This document shows, piece after piece, positions 6,631-8,698 of a DNA stretch of 8,698 nt. This stretch comes from an uncultured Thermoleophilia bacterium. GTDB taxonomy: Bacteria > Actinomycetota > Thermoleophilia > Gaiellales > F1-60-MAGs149. The DNA lies in the NCBI GenBank assembly GCA_902806305.1, contig CADCWC010000164.1:1-8698 (forward strand). The letters run 5' to 3'. Positions within the stretch are counted from its first letter, which is position 1, and each line of letters begins with the position of its first letter. A program made the position numbers and the translations under genes. Under the pieces are notes generated by a model. It saw nothing but the letters and a program-made list of their open reading frames with translations, made no database searches and was not told where the DNA came from.

Positions 6631-6637
6631 GGTCGCC

Positions 6638-6643
6638 CCTCCT
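6638..6643 (-). promoter_or_regulatory. Ribosome-binding site of the SDR gene (GTG start)
   Basis: A perfect AGGAGG on the minus strand, 7 nt before GTG 6630 and inside the 19-bp gap after the sigma-factor stop. It supports the GTG start and translation from the shared transcript. Confidence 0.75.
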
Positions 6644-6649
6644 CCCGAG

Positions 6650-7204
6650 TCAGCCGTCGAGCCCGGCGGCCTCGAGCGACGCCAGGCGCCGCATGCCGAG
6701 CAGCGCTCGTGACTTTACCGTGCCGAGCGGCGTCGACGTCTGCTCGGCGATCTCGGGGTAGGAGAGGTCGGCGTAGAAGGCGAGGGCCAGCGTCTCGCGC
6801 TGGCTCGGTGGCAGCTCGCGCAGCGCCGCGACCACGTCGAGGTGGCGCACCTGGTTGCCGTCGTTCGCCTCGACGGCCGTCTCCCCCGCCTCGTACTGGG
6901 CGAGCGGCGGCCGAGCGGCGGCGCGGCGCGTCCAGTCGACGGCGCGACGGGCGGCGATGGTCCGGAGCCAGGCCGGGACCGGCGCGATCCGCGGGTCGAA
7001 GCGACCGGCACTCCGCCACGCGTCGAGGAAGATCTCCTGCGCGAGCTCCTCGGCCCTCCCGACGTCGTTCGTGCGACGACGGGCGAAGGCCCGGATGCTC
7101 GGCATGTGCCGGCGGTAGAGCTCCGCGAAGGCCGCGTCGTCACCCTCGGCCACACGCGCGACCAGGATCTCGTCGGACTCTCGGGAGGGGGCACGGGTCG
7201 GCAT
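6650..7204 (-). CDS. ECF-type RNA polymerase sigma factor
   Basis: This is a 184-residue protein from ATG 7204, with AAAGGT about 5 nt upstream. Region 2 spans roughly 24-95: FAELYRRHMPSIRAFARRR, then AEELAQEIFLDAWRSAGRFD (51-70, core-binding and -10 recognition helices) and AWLRTIAARRAVDWTRR (78-94). A linker at 96-118 leads to region 4 (about 122-178), with LPPSQRETLALAFYADLSY and the helix-turn-helix EIAEQTSTPLGTVKSRALLGMRRL. Size and two-domain layout are typical of extracytoplasmic-function sigma-70 factors. The C-terminus ends right after region 4, so there is no SnoaL-like extension as in ECF41. No anti-sigma gene adjoins it; the next gene is the SDR. It probably redirects RNA polymerase to a small regulon that may include its own operon. 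ECF subgroup not determined. Confidence 0.93.
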   Translation of the reverse strand: MPTRAPSRESDEILVARVAEGDDAAFAELYRRHMPSIRAFARRRTNDVGRAEELAQEIFLDAWRSAGRFDPRIAPVPAWLRTIAARRAVDWTRRAAARPPLAQYEAGETAVEANDGNQVRHLDVVAALRELPPSQRETLALAFYADLSYPEIAEQTSTPLGTVKSRALLGMRRLASLEAAGLDG

Positions 7205-7249
7205 GGGCGACCTTTCGAGGCGAGGAAGGATGGGCGCTGGCCCGGTGAC

Positions 7250-7302
7250 GAGCAGCTTATATCCTTTTTAGTCTCGTTAACACCACACACCGAAACTTTT
7301 TT
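7250..7302 (-). promoter_or_regulatory. AT-rich promoter region of the sigma/SDR operon
   Basis: This is the most AT-rich stretch in the window. On the minus strand it holds an A6 run, GTTAACG, then ACTAAAAAGGATATAAG. TATAAG (7261-7256) matches the sigma-70 -10 consensus at five of six bases and would place a transcript start about 45 nt before the sigma ATG. No good -35 sits 16-18 bp upstream (GGTGTT at 17 bp), and TTAACG is only 13 bp away. I find no ECF-type AAC...CGTC pair at normal spacing, so autoregulation is not shown by the sequence. Confidence 0.45.
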
Positions 7303-7305
7303 CTG

Positions 7306-7329
7306 CCCGGCGCCGCCGACGCGCCCGGG
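7306..7329. repeat. GC-rich inverted repeat downstream of the PilZ gene
   Basis: CCCGGCGC (7306-7313) can pair with GCG-C-CCGGG (7321-7329): an 8-bp stem with a single bulged C and a 7-nt loop. It lies 15 bp past the PilZ stop. On the minus-strand transcript it is followed by CAG and an A-run, not a U-run, so it is not a standard intrinsic terminator, though it could assist termination or stabilise the 3' end. Confidence 0.35.
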
Positions 7330-7344
7330 AACGGCCTTTCTTGC

Positions 7345-7998
7345 CTAGTGCGGCGGCGGCTCCCCCCACGGGTCGCGGGCCTGTCGATGGAGCAGGCGCG
7401 CGAGGCGGCCGTGGTCGGCTCGCGACACGCCCAGCACCTCGAGGCCGAGGAGCTGACCACCCGGCGCCGGTGCGCGTCGCACGACGGCGCCCCGGAAGGT
7501 GACGGCGCCGCGCCCATCCCCCTCGAGCGTGACGCCGACGTGCGCGTCGAGCGGCACGGCGTCGCCGTGGACCAACACGCCGACGCCCGTGAGGCTCAGG
7601 TCGGTGGTCGTGCCGCGCAGGAGGTCGCCGCCCGCCTCCTCACGGATCAGCGCCGTGCAGCGGAACGGCACCCGCTCCGACCATCGCTCCGACGTGACGC
7701 GGAGCGCGTCGCCGACCCGCAGCTCGACCACGGCCGGCCCGTCGGCGTGCGCGGCGACGCCCCGGACGACGAACGTGGCGAACCAGGCTGCGTCCTCGGC
7801 GTAGAGGCGAGCCGTCAGCAGGTCGGCCGTCCGGACGCGCGCCGCGGGGTCGACCGCCCCGACCACGTCCACCCCGTCGACCGACGTGATGCCCACGGTC
7901 AGGAGCGGACCGTCGCCGCGGTAGAGCGTCACCGTCTCACCCGGCGCGAGCGTCGTCGCGAGGTCGAGCCGGAGGTCGTCGTCGTGGTCGAGGTCCAT
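7345..7998 (-). CDS. PilZ domain protein, probable c-di-GMP effector
   Basis: This is a 217-residue protein from ATG 7998; the stop is TAG at 7345. A longer in-frame GTG at 8064 adds an Arg-rich leader with no RBS, so I prefer the ATG, although its own RBS is also poor. Residues about 10-100 form a beta-rich N-terminal part (LAPGETVTLYRGDGPLLTVGI..., then VVELRVGDALRV) like the YcgR-N/PilZN flavour of domain. The PilZ domain follows: RVPFR at 109-113 (RxxxR motif) and DLSLTGVG at 133-140 (DxSxxG motif), then VGVTLEGDGRGAVTFRGAVV and GLEVLGV. Both c-di-GMP-binding motifs are intact, so nucleotide binding is likely. Family members alter flagellar motors, cellulose synthesis or other surface behaviour on binding. 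No partner gene lies next to it here. It is transcribed towards the sigma operon but separated by the AT-rich promoter region. Confidence 0.9.
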   Translation of the reverse strand: MDLDHDDDLRLDLATTLAPGETVTLYRGDGPLLTVGITSVDGVDVVGAVDPAARVRTADLLTARLYAEDAAWFATFVVRGVAAHADGPAVVELRVGDALRVTSERWSERVPFRCTALIREEAGGDLLRGTTTDLSLTGVGVLVHGDAVPLDAHVGVTLEGDGRGAVTFRGAVVRRAPAPGGQLLGLEVLGVSRADHGRLARLLHRQARDPWGEPPPH

Positions 7999-8014
7999 GC
8001 GGCGGGGGCGCCCG

Positions 8015-8041
8015 TCGATGCCTCGACGGCTCCGGTACGCT
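8015..8041 (+). promoter_or_regulatory. Weak candidate promoter for tRNA-Gly
   Basis: TACGCT at 8036-8041 fits the TAnnnT pattern of GC-rich actinobacterial -10 boxes and lies 36 bp before the tRNA. The -35 partner, TCGATG about 15 bp upstream, is poor. Position is plausible; the match is weak. Confidence 0.25.
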
Positions 8042-8077
8042 CCACATGACGCCCCGCCGACCACGGCGGTACGACGC

Positions 8078-8148
8078 GCGGATGTAGCTCAATGGTAGAG
8101 CACCGGCCTTCCAAGCCTGTGATGCGGGTTCGATCCCCGTCATCCGCT
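8078..8148 (+). tRNA. tRNA-Gly (anticodon UCC)
   Basis: A 71-nt cloverleaf can be folded by hand: acceptor GCGGATG pairs fully with CATCCGC, the D-arm is GCTC-AATGGTA-GAGC, the anticodon loop is CTTCCAA (TCC at 34-36, reading GGA/GGG), and the T-arm is GCGGG-TTCGATC-CCCGT. The discriminator base is T and no CCA is encoded. The anticodon stem CCGGC/GCCTG has one C-T mismatch (positions 28-42). It lies divergent from the PilZ gene and is followed at once by an integrase remnant, so it was probably an integration target. Confidence 0.93.
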
Positions 8149-8186
8149 TCCCGCGAAGTGCCTGCGAATGGCGCTGTTCGATCGTC

Positions 8187-8402
8187 GGTCCGGGCTTCGC
8201 GCGGTTCGCGCTCGCCCGCGCCTGCCGCGCCGCGGCCGTCAAGGAGCCCTGGCCGCGCGTGCACGACCTGCGACACGCCTACGCGACGCACCAGCTCGCG
8301 GCGGGATGACCGCCCACGCCGTCGCGGCGCTGCTCGGCCAGGGCGACGCCCGGCTCGTGCAGCGCTGCCACGGCCACCCCTGCCGCACGAGCCGGCCCTT
8401 GC
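8187..8402 (+). pseudogene. Decayed tyrosine recombinase (phage-type integrase) C-terminus
   Basis: In the frame of 8187 the sequence reads GPGFARFALARACRAAAV and then WPRVHDLRHAYATHQLAAG before a TGA at 8307-8309. HDLRH is the HxxR catalytic box of tyrosine recombinases (His at 8262, Arg at 8271). A one-base deletion near 8304-8306 shifts the frame, after which MTAHAVAALLGQGDARLVQ continues the same family alignment from 8306. The usual LGH box is LGQ, and the usual catalytic Tyr (YxH) is replaced in RCHGHP, so the product would be inactive even without the frameshift. The core-binding domain and everything upstream are missing. The position, about 40 bp 3' of a tRNA, is the classic site for integrases of elements that insert into tRNA genes. 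This is most likely the fossil of a lost integrated element. Confidence 0.78.
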
Positions 8403-8468
8403 AGGGTCAGGCGAGCGCGTTCCGGGCTGCCCGGACTGACGGACGATCAGCCCGCGTGGAGCGGAACG

Positions 8469-8488
8469 GCCCCGGGGCCCTAGGCCCC
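8469..8488. repeat. GC palindrome at the end of the right-hand gene
   Basis: GGCCCCGGGGCC (8469-8480) is a perfect 12-bp palindrome. It overlaps GGGGCC-CTA-GGCCCC, a second hairpin spanning the stop codon of the minus-strand gene. It may help end that transcript, but there is no U-tract, and GC-only palindromes are common in such DNA. Confidence 0.25.
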
Positions 8489-8698
8489 TCCGCCGAGTTG
8501 ACCGAGCCCCTTCTGGAGGTCCTCCCGGTCCATGACGGGGAACAGCTGGACGTTCGCCTTCATCGTGCCGAACAGCGGCTCGGTGATGGACGGAAGCTGG
8601 GAAGCGTCCTGAAGGTCGAACACGATGAAGGCGGTCCGGACGCCATTGTCCGGACCGAAGAACGCGGCTTCCGGCTGAAGTCGTCCGAGGGTCTCCCC
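8480..8698 (-). CDS. Conserved small hypothetical protein, C-terminal part (cut by window edge)
   Basis: A frame open from the right edge runs 72 codons to TAG at 8480. Visible features: a LGRLQPEAAFFGPDNG segment, then VRTAFIVFDLQDASQLPSI, EPLFGTMKANVQLFPVM and DREDLQKGLGQL. The pattern of PEAA[YF]F, a hydrophobic VFDLQD strand, EPLF, and PVM..EDL near the C-terminus is one I recognise from small (about 90-110 aa) uncharacterised proteins found in many bacteria, probably of dimeric alpha/beta ferredoxin-like fold. I cannot attach a secure family name or function. The start and roughly a quarter to a third of the protein lie outside the window. It sits on the far side of the integrase remnant from the tRNA and points towards it. 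Confidence 0.75.
   Translation of the reverse strand, partial: GETLGRLQPEAAFFGPDNGVRTAFIVFDLQDASQLPSITEPLFGTMKANVQLFPVMDREDLQKGLGQLGGGA

Noticed and set aside
5584..7248. Long plus-strand open frame across the SDR and sigma genes
   Set aside because: It has no recognisable domain, is Arg/Pro/Ala low-complexity in composition, and is fully antisense to two genes with intact motifs and ribosome-binding sites.
7228..7281. ECF-type autoregulatory promoter (AACG ... CGTC) upstream of the sigma gene
   Set aside because: The two elements exist on the minus strand, but the spacer is about 24 nt, well outside the usual 16 or so.
8171..8186. GCGCTGTTCGATCGTC as a second copy of the tRNA T-arm (attachment-site duplicate)
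   Set aside because: It shares only GTTCGATC plus a few bases with the tRNA, too little to claim a direct repeat; a real att duplicate should cover the tRNA 3' end, including the acceptor strand.
1..8698. CRISPR array, insertion sequence, toxin-antitoxin or biosynthetic cluster
   Set aside because: I saw no regularly spaced repeats, no transposase motifs with terminal inverted repeats, no small paired toxin/antitoxin genes and no core biosynthetic enzymes when reading both strands.

Overview
The window is uniformly very GC-rich, with G or C at almost every third codon position. The gene content (DUF2231 membrane protein, PilZ protein, ECF sigma factor, lytic transglycosylase with an M15/DUF5715-like tail, small acidic proteins) suggests an actinobacterial chromosome. 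Thermoleophilia/Solirubrobacterales is my best guess from overall style; it is an inference, not a measurement. Most of the window looks like ordinary chromosomal housekeeping and envelope genes. Only the right-hand end shows mobile-element history.

Layout. (1) 2-820 (+): C-terminal part of an ATP-grasp ligase, cut by the left edge. (2) 861-1010 (-): a 49-residue acidic protein, convergent with it. (3) 1197-1469 (+): a possible small two-helix membrane protein whose end overlaps the next gene. (4) 2919-1412 (-): a two-gene operon with strong Shine-Dalgarno sequences, encoding an unrecognised helical protein and then a CE4-type polysaccharide deacetylase. A TTGACG promoter-like element lies just upstream. 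(5) 3552-3019 (-): a DUF2231 membrane protein, divergent from (6) 3703-5187 (+), a membrane-anchored two-domain peptidoglycan hydrolase (SLT lytic transglycosylase plus M15-like metallopeptidase). This is followed by 5250-5696 (+), a stand-alone histidine-kinase-type ATPase domain with a non-canonical N-box. (7) 7204-5725 (-): an ECF sigma factor followed 19 bp later by an NDUFA9-like atypical SDR, with an AT-rich promoter region upstream. (8) 7998-7345 (-): a PilZ (c-di-GMP receptor) protein. (9) 8078-8148 (+): tRNA-Gly(UCC), followed directly by a decayed tyrosine-recombinase C-terminus (about 8187-8402), the signature of an old tRNA-targeted integration. (10) 8698-8480 (-): the C-terminal 72 residues of a small conserved protein cut by the right edge.

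Functionally, the middle of the window leans towards the cell envelope: glycan deacetylation, peptidoglycan cleavage by two chemistries, and membrane proteins. The right half is signalling and regulation: an ATPase domain, an ECF sigma factor with an oxidoreductase-like partner and no visible anti-sigma gene, and a c-di-GMP effector. I see no CRISPR array, insertion sequence, toxin-antitoxin pair or defence island, and nothing that clearly amounts to a new system. The most notable points are the dual-domain hydrolase, the sigma/SDR pair, the altered ATPase N-box, the zinc-ribbon-like sequence in the divergent region near 3541, and the integrase fossil beside the tRNA.
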